A DNA stretch of 64,000 nucleotides from assembly GCA_038373865.1 (NCBI GenBank), contig JAXGGA010000020.1, positions 419,099-483,098 of the forward strand, read 5' to 3'. Under the pieces are notes generated by a model that worked only from the letters and a program-made list of their open reading frames with translations, was not told the origin of the DNA and did no database searches. The stretch is from Uloborus plumipes (taxonomy: Eukaryota > Arthropoda > Arachnida > Araneae > Uloboridae). Positions 45,198 through 57,935 of the stretch are shown piece after piece. Positions within the stretch are counted from its first letter, which is position 1. Each line of letters opens with the position of its first letter. Both the position numbers and the translations under genes were made by a program.

Positions 45198-48100
45198 TTT
45201 ATTTATTTCTCTTCAAAACTTCTCATGAAAAAAAATTATACTTAAATGTAACAAAGCGCAATTGAGCAACTATCAAATCTCTTTTAGTATAGTTAATTTA
45301 AATAAAGTCTGTAATGTGAATGCTTTTAGTTAAATTAAAAATAATATTGTTTAGGAGAAGTTTTGTTCGAGATCATGTTGAAACATGCAATCTGCAACTT
45401 CGTAGATCTCTTTTATATTAAAAGTAAAGAAATATGTTTAAGCTATTAACAACCAAAAAGCTAAAAAGAGTTAATGGTTCAGATCCTTATTTAATGCATT
45501 AAAAATGTCTTTCATCCTCACATAAAACGATTTCGAAATTCATGCACTAAAACGCGACTCGTTTTAAATAGCCACTCAAACTTAATTGAAAGAAGTAATG
45601 AAATGAAAATTAATTTTTATGACGCATGTTTACATAAACAAAAAACATCGTTCACTAAGGATTTTTTAAATTGGATAAATATTCCTCGTTTAAAATCAAA
45701 TATTTGTTTGACGATTCTGAAATTGCTCATCCACAATCAATTAGCGTGCACAAGATTAATTTGTGTAAGTTAAAAGCAATATAATCACTTAATTTAAAGA
45801 AACTCAATCTTACTTGTACGAAAAAATTAGATAAATGGTTCGGAAAAATTAGATTTAAAAACGATATTTTCCAATACGTATTTATGCAATCTGATTTTCA
45901 TGTTCTACATTTTTATGAAAGATATACCTTTTCCGTAGTTAATTACAAAATTTGTGTTATTAAAGTGTATTTATTTTACTCTAAAGTCAATAATACATCA
46001 TGACTTCCAATGTCTATATTGAGACATTGGAAGAGAAAAAAAAATCCTAAGAATAAAAAACGATTTTTTGAAGCCTAGCTGTACGTCATAATAAAGAGAA
46101 TTTTAATGTAATTGAAAAAAAAAGTCATTTGTTGTTTTTCTAGGGGAGGGGAGTATATCTGCATTTAACACAGTAAAGTATGCAACATGTGGATTTTGAG
46201 TCAGTCAACTAGCTGTATTATGAAAAAACCTTTAAAAACATTGATTAATAAATCTGTGCTTTTATTTCATGGATATTTCAAGAGGATAGATGGGAAAAGA
46301 AATAAATTGCCAGTATTAGTATTTGAGAAACCCATCAAAATAACAAGCCTATGCACCGTTGCTTTTTTTTTCATGTCCCCCCCCCCATTTTTACATTTTT
46401 ATTGCATATATTCTAGAGATGAACAGTAATTTATTTAGTCTCCTAATTTTTGTTAAAAATAATTATTAAATTGCGATTGTTTCGTCTTACAGTTTTAATT
46501 GTAAAAAAATCTAGGAACTAAACCCCTTCCAAAATATTATTAAACTAACGTGACTGTAACATATTCTTACAAAACTGAAAAAAAATTGCAATGCGTGATG
46601 CAATTATAATTTTTTTTTTTCAAAAGATGCTGCAGGATTAATTCGGTACGAAAACGTTGCGAAACTCTCTTTTTGCGTGAAGTTTAGCTGTTACTGCCAA
46701 GGGAGTGAGTGCGTGCTAAAAGATTTTTAAAAAATAATGCACCAGTTGAAATAAACACATTACTTGCTTACTCTTTAAATGCTATCTTCAACGTTTTTAA
46801 GAAGCGAAGGTAAGATTATTTGCAAACAAAAAAACAATACTTCTTGTATCTCGTCCAAATAAGGCAAAAACTTTCCGAATTCTTTCATGTGTGGAAAAGA
46901 AAGGAATTATACCACAGACCTCAAAATTTTTATGAAATTTTTATGTCCGCAATGGCAAATTTTCCTACCTACCCATTATCGAAAATAGAAAAAGAAAAAT
47001 TAATAATTTGCTAAAAATCTCGAAAAAACTGCATTTTTTCCAAACTTCTACGCAATTGCGGCAGATCAAGAAATTCACCAAACAATTTCAAATGTTTTCT
47101 GTGCACATTGCGCCCCCAGTGGCACCTTTTTCGCATCACCCATCATCGAAATAAAATAAATCATTTTCGGCCTACCCTAATTAGCACTCCTCGACGTTTA
47201 GTTATTTTTCTTGAGGGCCTGTCATCTTCGAAGATCGCACACACAAGTACCGTCATTCTACTGCTTTTCTAAGTAACAAATAACTATATTTGGAATTCGA
47301 AGCAGCTTATATAAAAAGGAATTAGTTAAGTTTTAAATTCAAAAATAGGAACTGTGTTCAAAACCTCATTTTTGCATGAAATTTCTCTGTACTTACCACT
47401 AAGCATTCACATTTCTCATTTGTGTGTTTTTTAATGCATTTAGATAAATAATTAAAACTTGAATTTTAATAGATCATCTCAAAAATTCTACTTTCAACGT
47501 TTCAGATGCACATTGGACATTTACTATATTTATTTTTTTTAATCACATTAGTTTCGCACTAGGTAAGATGACTGAAGTTACAATTATTTTACTTATATCT
47601 TTAGGAAATTTTGCTTACATCCCAATTCAAAACTGAAACTCATGTCGTCTCGAAACGTTTGCCTGCAACTGTAGCTGTACCAACTGTACCAACCAAACAA
47701 GCTTTCTGTCATTTTACTAACCACTTAAGTTTTTTTTTTTTTTCGCAAGACGATTTTTATGTTTTCTTGACTCTTTTTAAACCTAAAATTAGTGTTTCAA
47801 GTAAAGCATTTAATTAAAAAAATTTCCCTATAACAAGCAATAGAGAAGAAACTTTCTGACTAAATAATGTAAAGAGAATTAAATTGAGAAAAAAAACCAT
47901 GATTCTCTGTAATGTGAAAGTCTATTGAAAGTAGTCGTTGAAAATATCATAAAAATCTGGAAAATATGTCACGTAACAAAAATCTTAATTGTACGTTATT
48001 GTTTCAGTAAAGTTTAAACTAAGAAACTATTTTCCTGCAGCCTTAACAAGCAGCAGAAAATAATTTTCTCCAACTATGTCATAACCACATGAAAATATCA

Positions 48101-48639
48101 ATGATCAATAAATGTTCTTTGGAGCAGCATTTCTTTTTTCATTTTTTAAACTAATGAATAATTCATCATCATACAATGACGGAGATAACTGCCTGCTTTT
48201 CTTTCTAATTATCCCTCAAAATTAATTTGCTCTTTGTACACGGATGAATTAACATTTGATTATTCTTTTATTTTTATAATTGAAAATCAAGATAAATTTC
48301 AACTTTTGCACGCTTCGTAGAAGTTTAATATTAAACTTTCTGGATCATTTTTTGGATGATAATGATTTTAAGAACTTCATTAAATTAATTAATTTACCTT
48401 AGTTACCGGAACTTAAGATGTGTAAATTGTTTCAGGTAAACGCATGCTATTAAAGTATCAACGTATTAAATTTTATTTAGCATTAGTCAAAATGATCATG
48501 AAACTTATTTGAAAGTTTAATATAACATGATGGTTATATTCGTTTCACAGCGATCAGTTTTTTTTTCTGTATTTACACTGAAAAATAATTTTTAAAAAGT
48601 TATTTCTTTCAACGCGTACCATTTTTAAAAACTCTCAGG
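45198..48639. other. AT-rich intergenic DNA with one perfect hairpin
   Basis: About 3.4 kb without a recognised gene. CTTCCAATGTCT (46004-46015) and AGACATTGGAAG (46022-46033) make a perfect 12-bp hairpin. A weak tandem similarity was seen between about 46940-47000 and 47105-47165 (CCCAT(T/C)ATCGAAA). Confidence 0.5.
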
Positions 48640-48641
48640 TA

Positions 48642-50770
48642 GGGGAAGACCGCCTATATTGGACCACTGCTTAAATTAGACCTCGGGCTTAAAATCTAGT
48701 ACAGAGATCTGTGCTACACTTTAACAGTAGAAACATAAAGATTTAGAAATAAAATCAATGTGTATGAAGTTTCACCAGTCTTCAAAATGTTTAGCGTGAG
48801 TTACGGCTTGATTTGTGTTGAAAACGTGCTAAATCTTATTTTGCGGACTTGTTTCTAGAAAGATAACTCAAAAACTTGAGAAGTGCAGTAAAATGTTGTT
48901 ACAGTATTATAATCTGCGTTTAATAAGGAGTACATCGATATATTTACAGGAGCGATTGTGATATTTTTTAACAGAGCAATGAGCTGAAGAATAAAAAATG
49001 GCGTGTTTTCCTTTATTGGACCGAAAAATGTTTCCTATATTGGAAGGGCGGTCCAATTTAAGAATATGATTTTAAGCAAGACTTTTTATTAAATCTTATT
49101 AATAAAATAAGTAACTCGTTTTATTTAATATCGTAGTTAACATTATTTTAAGCATACTTTAACACCTATTCACGATATTTATTTAAACTTTTTTATGAAG
49201 CCCATTTTCATCAAGCAGAAGCTGCAACTTCTTAAAATGTATGTTGTTTTTTTTCTCTTCATCCATTAAGTTGCAGTTTCAGGTTGTCAAACATAGTTAT
49301 TAACTTAAATAACATTTACGCTGTTTACCGAGAGAAAAATATGAAATTCTTCGATATTTTGGAAACAATTTATATGCTACTAAAATGTTCAATGTAGATG
49401 AAGATGGTCTTTTCATTATCCAAAAGTCCCAAAATATATTGACGTGTAGAGGTTAGCATCAGGTAGCACCAGTAATGAGTGGTGAACGTGGTAGAAACAC
49501 ACTGGTTATTTGCTGCATGAATGCAACAGAATTTCAAGCTCCCCATGCTTATTTTCAAAAGATTACGTTTCATGTGTGAAGTTATTGTAAAAGCTTCCCT
49601 GGTGAGCAATATGCTTGTTCAAAAAAAATGTTGGATCACAAACGATAATTCACACAATTGATACAACCTTTCATCAAAACTGTTAAGCCAAGCAATGTAA
49701 AAAGAATGTCCCTCTATTAATGGATAGGCACAGTACTTACATAAAGAACATTGATGCAATAAACTTGGCTAACGAGAACGATATAATAAAGCTTTCTCTT
49801 TAAGCACATAATGCACGTTGATGTGGTCTTTATTCAGTCTGTCTACATATTTTAATCGAGCATGTGATACATGGATGCAAGAACATCTAATGAGATCCAT
49901 TATCGCATAAGAGAACTGTTTGGTAACTCTTATGGGCAAAACGCAATGAAGGCCATGGCAAATGCTCTGAGTTTATTCCAAAGAACAGGAGTTTCACCTG
50001 TTAATTGACATGTGTGTAATGAATGACATTGACTGGGCTGCAGCGGAATTAGAGGCAAGTAGTCCAGATAGAACTACTCAAAGTGAACAGGTTACATGTT
50101 CGGTACACCATGTACAAGAGCTAGCTACGACTTAAATAAGTACAAGTTCTGCAAAATCGGCGGATAGTTCTCATCAAAACATGATAGCCAACTCTAACTA
50201 TGATTTCTTAAAACCGGCTCACATATCACCTTTGCCTAAAAAAATAGAAGGAACAAAAAGGAAGGCTGTCTCAGCAATCATTCTAACGCTGTTTAAAAGA
50301 GGCATAGAGCAGAAAAAGTCACTCAAGAAGAAGCAATAAACTGCACAAAATAATTGTTATTGCAATATTTGTTATAGAGATAAAGTACAAAACATGATTA
50401 AGTGTATGAAATGCTATCGGCGAGTTAATCATCACTTCCTGAGTGAGGCCGAAGCAAAAGAAATTCTATTGCAAATCCTGGAAAAAAGCTGTATAATTCA
50501 AATATAAATTATTCTATGAATTCCTGGTACGGTCCAATTTAGGAAGCGCATGGTTCAATTTAGGCGCATATATTCCTAAATTGGACTTTTGCAACTTTTT
50601 ATAAGATATTTTTTTTTAAATTATTTTCATATTTTTAGAAAATATAAGCTCCTAGGGCGGTTCCTGATTAAATTTAGCTTACGATGCCCTATTTTACATT
50701 TCTGTTTTGCTTCACATTGAGCGACACAGGCCTCCTGTTCTTAGGGGGTCCAATATAGGCGGTCTTCCCC
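48642..50770 (+). mobile_element. pogo-like transposon, copy D
   Basis: Ends share a perfect 24-bp inverted repeat beginning GGGGAAGACCGCCTATATTG, flanked by TA (48640-48641, 50771-50772). The motif (A/T)TTGGACC or its complement recurs many times beneath both ends (for example near 48655, 49015, 49045, 50530 and 50575), likely binding sites. Coding remains cover only the catalytic and C-terminal parts. Copy E (55791-57933) lies 5 kb away in the opposite orientation. Confidence 0.9.
49340..50505 (+). pseudogene. pogo-type DDE transposase remnant, copy D
   Basis: Readable blocks, in several frames, are KMFNVDEDGLFIIQKSQNIL with the first catalytic Asp, then APVMSGERGRNTLVICCMNA, LMDRHSTYIKNIDAINLANE with the second Asp (pogo proteins normally have DGH or DNH here), MKAMANALSLFQRTGVSPVN, a basic segment PKKIEGTKRKA, and a C-terminal CYCNIC(14 residues)CMKCYRRVNHH zinc-type cluster. 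These match the DDE_1/CENP-B-like transposases of pogo elements in order. The two N-terminal HTH domains are missing, and stops (for example after LTCRG) and frame changes are frequent. It cannot work as an enzyme. Confidence 0.82.
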
Positions 50771-51068
50771 TAAAACGACCCATTGCCACTTTTGGTTTTT
50801 AAACTATTTTTTAATAAATGGTTTTATACCTATAATAGTCAACACAAATCAAGACATTATGAATACCAGTTTTTATGATCAAAAGACAAAAACGTTATTT
50901 ATAAAAAGTATTTTAAAATATAGTAATTAAAAACCTTTATTCATTAATTTGCTAAGTAATTTACGTAAAATAACCATTATATATACTATTAAAAAATAAA
51001 CTGTTTTTGAATTCAAGAAAATTAATGCATTATTTTTTAAGCAGTTTGAGCGTTTATCGTATACATTA

Positions 51069-51700
51069 GGGTGGGGCGAAAAATAAAAAGTTTTTCAGAT
51101 CAACTTCTAATAGTTTCCAAAAGTTGTCTTTGGTGATAGTTAGCTTTTGTGCAAAATTTGAGAAAAATCAATTAATATCTTCAGGGGGCGCTGCGATCGC
51201 AAAGTTTTACCATAGCTTTGTTATGGATTTTATGGTTAAAATATCAAAAAGAATGCCTTTAGCTAGTCTCTTTGCGTTTTTTTTTACTCAAAAGATGTTT
51301 TCATGCATTAAAAGCATATGAAATGACTCACAAACATTATTTTTATAATATATTTATATTTTAAAAAAATCACTTTTTTTCACGTTTTTGTTTCTTTTTA
51401 AATGCTTGAAATATAAATATATCAAAAAAATAATTTTTTGTGAGTTATTTTATATGCTTTGAATCCATGAATATATCTTATGATTAAAAAAATGCAATGA
51501 GATTAGCTAACGGCATAGTTTTTCATATTTTAACCATAAATTCCCGATAAAAGCTATGATAAAACTTTGCGATCGCAGCTCCCCCTGAAGATATTAACCG
51601 ATTTTTCTCAAATTTTGCACAAATGCTAACTATCACCAAAGACAACTTTTGGAAACTATTAGATGTTGATCTGAAAAGCTTTTTGTTTTTCGCCCCACCC
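51069..51700. mobile_element. Near-complete palindromic MITE, TA target
   Basis: Ends GGGTGGGGCGAAAAATAAAA and complement, flanked by TA (51067-51068, 51701-51702). The arms of about 280 bp are complementary with a modest number of changes, around a centre of about 80 bp. Blocks such as CTTTGGTGATAGTTAGC and TTTTGCGATCGCAG-type sequence are preserved in both arms. No coding; the 51124-51321 frame is an arm. Confidence 0.92.
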
Positions 51701-51702
51701 TA

Positions 51703-52757
51703 GTATACATCTCAGAGAAAGAACAGATAAAAATTTAAATGCACCACATTCAATTTCATTTCATATTATGAACTTCCCCGGAAGTTGAAATTACATTCGA
51801 TGCAAATAATTATAGACCTTAAGTTTTCAATTTCCGTTTAATATCGTAAAGTTTCAAATATTTACTTCGGACACTTCTAATTAACGTACCAATGTTAACT
51901 GCATATTTATCAGTAAGTAAGCTTGGTATCACAAAGCGGTCCAGCAATTTCAATTACGTTTTCGCACTTTAAGCGCAGTTTTCTCTAATATTACCGACTG
52001 AGTTTCAAGTAATGTAATTAAGGACATAGATGCAAGTGCGAAGCAAGTCGGTTCATGTCAAAGTCTTTCCCTTTTTAATTTTGTCCAAGCAATCATGGGA
52101 TCAATGCTCCGTTTTCTGTTGCATGCGCAGTGTACCCATGCAAATAATACTTAATTGCAAAAGATTTCTGAGCACTATTGGGGACTATATTGAAAATTCA
52201 AAATGTATTTAATAAGCTCCGACAATCTGTTGAAAATTTAAGAACCGAAACAAAACTGAATACTACTCACTTTTATTATGCGTGTTATTTGATTTAGTTA
52301 TATTTCAGAGAAAATTTTAACATGGTAATGTGAATGTTAATATCATTAGAAGGAACTTTATTAATGAAAATTTATTGTTTTTAAAACAACCACTAATGCA
52401 TAGCCCTAACTCTAAACAGTTTAACAGAAAAAGTATTTTTTCTGCAAATGCAAGAAGCATCTCAAACCAACCGTTAGCACAAATGTAAGTGCTAACAATG
52501 GTCTCCTTGGATTTAAGAAAACATTTGTAAATTAATGTACTAATGTAATTTTCGATTCTCCACTGTAATTTTTTTAAAATATTCTCTTTGTTCTGTAATC
52601 ATTTAAAAAAAATAGATCAGTTGAAGCCATGATGTCAAAATAATGCTGATAACAAGTTTTTCTAGTGATTTCTTTTTAATTAAATTGTTTCTTTTAATTA
52701 AACATGGCATTATTTTTCCAGAGGTAACTCAATTTGCTGATTTATGTATGTATATAT
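51703..52757. other. AT-rich intergenic DNA
   Basis: Nothing recognised. Confidence 0.5.
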
Positions 52758-53170
52758 ACAGGGTGTCCACTCCAATCGTGGACCAATAGCTATTTTCTAA
52801 ACCGTTAGAGATAAGCATATAGTTTATTTAGGAAAAAATCTCCAAATTACGAAAGGAATTTTGGGTCTATTCAATGTTTTTCAAAAAATCAAATTTTGAA
52901 AGAGTTACGAAATTTAAATTTTTATACAGCCCCCCAGTCCTATCAATCATATTTAGTAAAACATTCTTGACACTGTAACGTTCAAAACTAAAAAAAATCA
53001 CTCTTCTACCACAAAAATTGACCGAGTTATGACGTTTTGAAAAATCAAGATTTTGCATTATTTCATGACGTCATCGAGCGATCGCTTAAGGGACCGTATG
53101 CGAAATCCTTCAAAATCTTGATTTTTCAAAACGTCATAAACGTCATACAGTTTCGTTCGTTTTTGAACTC
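52758..53170. repeat. Repeat starting ACAGGGTGTCC with a 29-bp perfect palindrome
   Basis: It starts with ACAGGGTGTCCACTCC after a (TA) stretch; GTCCAC and GTGGAC make a small terminal hairpin. Near the other end, TTATGACGTTTTGAAAAATC (arm 53027-53055) is exactly complementary to 53111-53139 over all 29 bases. The 55-bp spacer holds TGACGTCA and GCGATCGC palindromes. This resembles a non-autonomous DNA element, but the far end and class are undetermined. Confidence 0.6.
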
Positions 53171-53314
53171 TTCAGTGAGAAATAGTATATGGAGGAAGAT
53201 ATAGGAAGGCTGGAGAAAGATATAATCTTTTTGAAAATCCCCCAGGTGTTCTGTTTTTTGCATAAGCTACCAGTTTGTTTGACGCTCCTAGCTTCAGCAA
53301 GGTGATATCTGTCT

Positions 53315-53393
53315 CGAGCTCGGTTACTTCCTATTCCAGAATGATGAGTTCTCAAATGAACGGAATTGCAGTCTCCGGATGAAATAACCGAGC
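53315..53393. repeat. Inverted repeat in a GC-richer patch
   Basis: AGCTCGGTTACTTCC at the left and GGATGAAATAACCGAGCT at the right pair with one small indel around about 45 bases. The surrounding 53220-53450 is less AT-rich than its neighbours. The minus-strand 88-codon frame over it (53143-53409) matches no family I know. Confidence 0.55.
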
Positions 53394-53459
53394 TGGTAGT
53401 GCATTTCATGCATATTTCCTTTTACGCCAGCGCGCATACGTTAACAGCAGATATTATGG

Positions 53460-55788
53460 GTTAGTTTGAAACTATCCATTTGTTTCCTCACAGTTTTGAT
53501 ACACACAAACTGCGGCCTGTTGGTTGCATGTCATCCACTCAATCGTATAAATGTAATCTAAAATGATTTTAAAATAAAATCATACAGTAGTTCAAAGTAC
53601 TAACAAAAATTCAGGAAAATCGTCTTCTCCTTTTAAACATACTTTAGAGTTGTGAAATATATACTGTAAATTTTAAAGCAACATAACAACAATCAGTAAA
53701 AATAAAAAATAAAAAAAAATATTGAATCTAAATTGAATCTTTTACACAATCTACACACCAACTTGCAAAACCTCACTTCTGTGTTCTGAGATTTTCTGAT
53801 CTATGTTGCCACTTCTTCATTTACAATAGCCATATATTTCCGTGTTTACTTTCAATAATCATCTTTACCTTTTTTTTCTACAACTGAAAATAGCAGACAA
53901 ATGCTTTGTAACTTCTGTGATAACATAAGCTGATACGCACATGAGCATTGATCGTACTTTTTGCAACGCAGTAATAATATACAATTCTGGAACAACCATT
54001 TCACTGTAAAAACATCGTGTAACCTTAGTGTAAGCATAGCTGAATCCAATGCAATGGAGTAACTTAACTGATAAAACTACCCAAACGTCATGGGCGAAGC
54101 GTAACGTTACACCAATTTTATGTGTTCAGTTACTTCATGGCATTGGAGGCAACTTTGGATGCAGAATGCTGAGACCGCTTTACTCTATTTTTTCAAGTGC
54201 TAGAAATTTATTAAATATTAATAATAATGATAACAATAGTGAAATTAGAAAGAGCATTTTTTTGTCATATGTTTAAGATCAGAATATTGATAAATGATTT
54301 TCCCTTCGAGTACTTTAAGCAGTAAAGAGAAAATACTCCTTAAATTAGTAAGTGCTGTCCATTGTCATACCCAGTTAATAAGATTTGTTAAAATAAGAAA
54401 TGCATTGATTTTCTATTAAACAAATATTCTCGCGTAAAATTAATTATGTAACAAAATTCTTTAAAAGTCAAAGGACCAAACCAATCTTCATATAGTAAGG
54501 AAGTATTTTGACTTCAGGATTCCTTAACTATACTTTCTGTCATTTTTTAGCTCAAAGCAATATATAGAAATATTTACAGGAATCGCCAACTTATAAAGCA
54601 CGATACCCTCCAGCAGTTTAGATATATTGCATATTTCTTTAATAATAGAATTTATCTCAGAATAACGCAATAAAAGAGGGGCAAAGTTCATATATGTATA
54701 TGGCATAAAAAGATTGCATTTCGCATTTTCTGAGAGAATCGTTAATTTGATTTTAAAAGTATCCGCATTAACATTGTTATTTTAAATTTTTTTGTCCCAT
54801 ATGCCTCAGGGACACAGAGATGTGAATTATCCAATAGATTGATACCTATTGTCAATATGAATAAATTGAAAAGTTTAACTAATGCTGAAAATATTCATAT
54901 TTTGATGGCTTATTATTCAGCTCCGATAGATAAAACAGTTCTACTTCCAGTGTTCTAGTAAAGAGAAATAATTTGAATCAGGTATTTTAAACAAACCTCT
55001 TTAAATAATGAAAAACAAATATTCACACGAATGAATGGAAAAATCAAACTAATGGTGCTTTGTGAACTCCTTTGGCTTACTTACAATTTTGAACAAAATC
55101 ATTTCTTTTATGAGCAATCGTCTTCATCTTTAGTATTTTTTCTTTGAGTCTGTTCATAAGAGCAAATAATCTTTCATAATAATCATCAAGTTTAATACCA
55201 TCAAAAACAGAGAAAATGAATAATTCGTAATTTCTTCAAAACTTCCAAACAATTAAGTTTCATAATTAACAATACAATGAACATAATTAACTAGTCACGA
55301 TTACTAAGACATTTTATAAGGTTATTGCAAAACGATATTTTTTTAACTATTATCTGCTGATATTATGATATTAAAGAGTAAAGACACCCTCAATATTTTC
55401 TAATCGTTAATTTTTTTCAAAAGTTCGTCCCGTAGAAATTCCCACACAAAAATAAATAAATAAATAAAGTTTATGTGTAAAACATTGCTGAACATTTACC
55501 CACACTTATTTTTGCATGTAGTCAGATACTTTTAGCTTAAATTAGGATTAACTTCAAGCTTCTGTTTAATTATATCTTTTTCGTTATAGTTTTTAATGTA
55601 TGCTTCCGCTTGTTAAATTCAGAAAAAAGTTAAACCAGGTTAAGGGATTTCTTTGAAACTTGCTGGTACACTCACTACGCACACAGCCTTTTCTGATAAT
55701 ACAGTAAGTAATTTAGATGCCTAGTTGACATAATAAAATTCTGGTACTACCTGGATAAAAATAAGTAAAGATAAGTTAAAAATGCATG
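53460..55788. other. AT-rich intergenic DNA
   Basis: About 2.3 kb with nothing recognised. Confidence 0.5.
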
Positions 55789-55790
55789 TA

Positions 55791-57933
55791 GGGGAAGACC
55801 GCCTATATTGGACCCCTAAGAACAGCAGGCCTGTGTCGCTCAATGTGAAGTAAAACCAAAATACAAAATAGGGCATCGTAAGCTACATTTAATCAGGAAC
55901 TAACCTAGGAGCTTATATTTTCTGAGAATATGGAAATTATTTAAAAAAAAATTATGTTACAAAAAGTTGCAAAAGTTCAATTTAGGAATATATGCTCCTA
56001 TACTGAACCATATGCTTCCTAAATTAGACTGTACCAGGAAATCATAGATAAATTTATGTTTGAACTATACAGCTTCTTTACAGGATTTGCAATAAAATTT
56101 CCTTTGCTTCGGCCGCCTTTAGGCTTTGTTGATAAACTCACCGATGGCATTTCATACACTTAATCATGTTTTGCACTTCATCTCTATGACAAATATTGCA
56201 ATAACAATTGTTTTGTGCAGATATTGCTTCTTCTTGTGTGACTTTTTCTGTTCTATGCTTCTTTCAAACGGCGTTAGAATGATTACTGAGATAGCCTTCC
56301 TTTTTGTTCCTTCTATTTTTTTAGGTAAAATTGATATGTGAGCCGGCTTTACAAAGTCATAGTTATAGTTGACAATCATGTTTTTAAGAGAACTATCCGC
56401 TGATTCTGCTAAACTTGTACTAATGTAAGTCCTACATGTACATGGTGTACAACTTACACAGAATATGTAGCCTATTAACTTTGAGTAGTTTATCTGGACT
56501 GCTTACCTTTAACTCTGCTCCAGCCAAGTCAATGTCATTAAAACATTTCAATTAACAGGGGCCAAACTCATGTTCTTTGGAATCAACTAACAGCATTTGC
56601 CATGGCCTTGATTGCGGTTTGTCCATAAGAGTTACGGAACAGCTCTTCTATGCTATATTGGGTAATGGATCTCAATGGATGTTCTCGCATCCATGTATCA
56701 CATGCTCGATTAAAATATGTAGACAGAAGCTGACAAAAGACCGCATCTACGTACATGGTGTGATTAAAGAGAAAGCATTATTATATCTTTCTCGTTAGCC
56801 AAGTTTATTGCATTTATGTTCTTTATGTAAGTACTGTGCCTATCCGTTAATAGAAGGACGTTCGTTTTACATTGCTTGGCCAAACGGTTTTGATAAAATG
56901 TTGCATCAATTGTGTAAATTATCGTTTGTGATCCAACCTTTTTTTGAACAAGCATATTTCGCAGCAGGTGATTTTTTTACGATAAGCCCATACATAGAAC
57001 GCAATCTTTTGAAAATAAGCATGATGGTGGGGGGGGGGGGGTCAATTCTGTTGCACTCATGCAGCAAATAGCTAGTGTGTTTCTACCACACTCACCACTC
57101 ATTACTGCTCCAACCTGGTGCATACTTTTATACGTCAATATATTTTTGGACTTTTGGACAGTGAAAAGACCGGTTTCATCCTCATTGAACATTTTAGTAG
57201 CATATAAATTATTTCTTTTAAAAATTTTTTCGAACATATCAAAGAATTTCATATTTTCTCCCGGTCGAAAAGCAAATTTTATTTAAGTTAATAACTAAGT
57301 TTAACAACCTAAAATTGCAGCTAACAGATGAAGAGAAAAAAAAACATACATTTTAAGAAGTTGCAGCTTCTAGAAAATGTGCTTGATAAAAAGGTTTTAA
57401 TGAATATCGTAGATAGGTGTTAAAGTATGCTTAAAATAATTTTAACTACTTTATGAAATCAGACGAGTCACTTATTTTATGCTACGATTAATAAAAAGTC
57501 TTGTTTAAATCATATGCTTAAATTGGATCACCGGTCCAATATAAGCAAATTTTTTCGGTTCAAATAAAGGAAAACACGCCATTTTTCATTCTTCAGCTTA
57601 TTGCTCTGTCAAAAATTACCACAATCGTGGATGTAAATACATAGATGTAATCCTTATTAAACACAGATTGTAATACTTCAACAGCATTTTACCTCAATTC
57701 ACAAGTTTTTGTACTATACTGCTAGAAACAAGTCCGCGAAATAAGATTTTGCACGTACTCAACACAAATCTAGCCGTAACTCACGCGAAACAGTTCGAAG
57801 ACTGGTGAAACTTCATACACATTGATTTTATTTCTAAAACTTAATATTTTTACCGTTCAAGCACAGACCTCTGCACTAGATTTTAAGCCCGAAGTCCAAT
57901 TTAAGCAGTGGTCCAATATAGGCGGTCTTCCCC
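55791..57933 (-). mobile_element. pogo-like transposon, copy E
   Basis: Same inverted ends as copy D (GGGGAAGACCGCCTATATTG inwards), flanked by TA (55789-55790, 57934-57935). At 2,143 bp it is nearly the same length as D and in reverse orientation. Alignment by eye shows the same gap-free structure, including the lack of an N-terminal coding part. Confidence 0.9.
56050..57255 (-). pseudogene. pogo-type DDE transposase remnant, copy E
   Basis: Best-preserved blocks are KFFDMFEKIF, ATKMFNEDETGLFTVQKSKN (first Asp, in the usual DETG context), QVGAVMSGECGRNTLAICCM, KVGSQTIIYTIDATF, LLTDRHSTYIKNINAINLAN (second Asp) and EKDIIMLSL, then the basic KKIEGTKRKAI and a C-terminal CYCNIC...CMKCHR cluster. 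A G13 run at about 57027-57039 has grown inside the coding part. The HTH domains are absent and several stops and frame changes separate the blocks. Together with copy D it allows the family to be recognised with confidence. Confidence 0.85.
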
Positions 57934-57935
57934 TA

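Noticed and set aside
56126..57286. Plus-strand frames over pogo copy E
   Set aside because: Antisense shadows of the decayed transposase on the minus strand.
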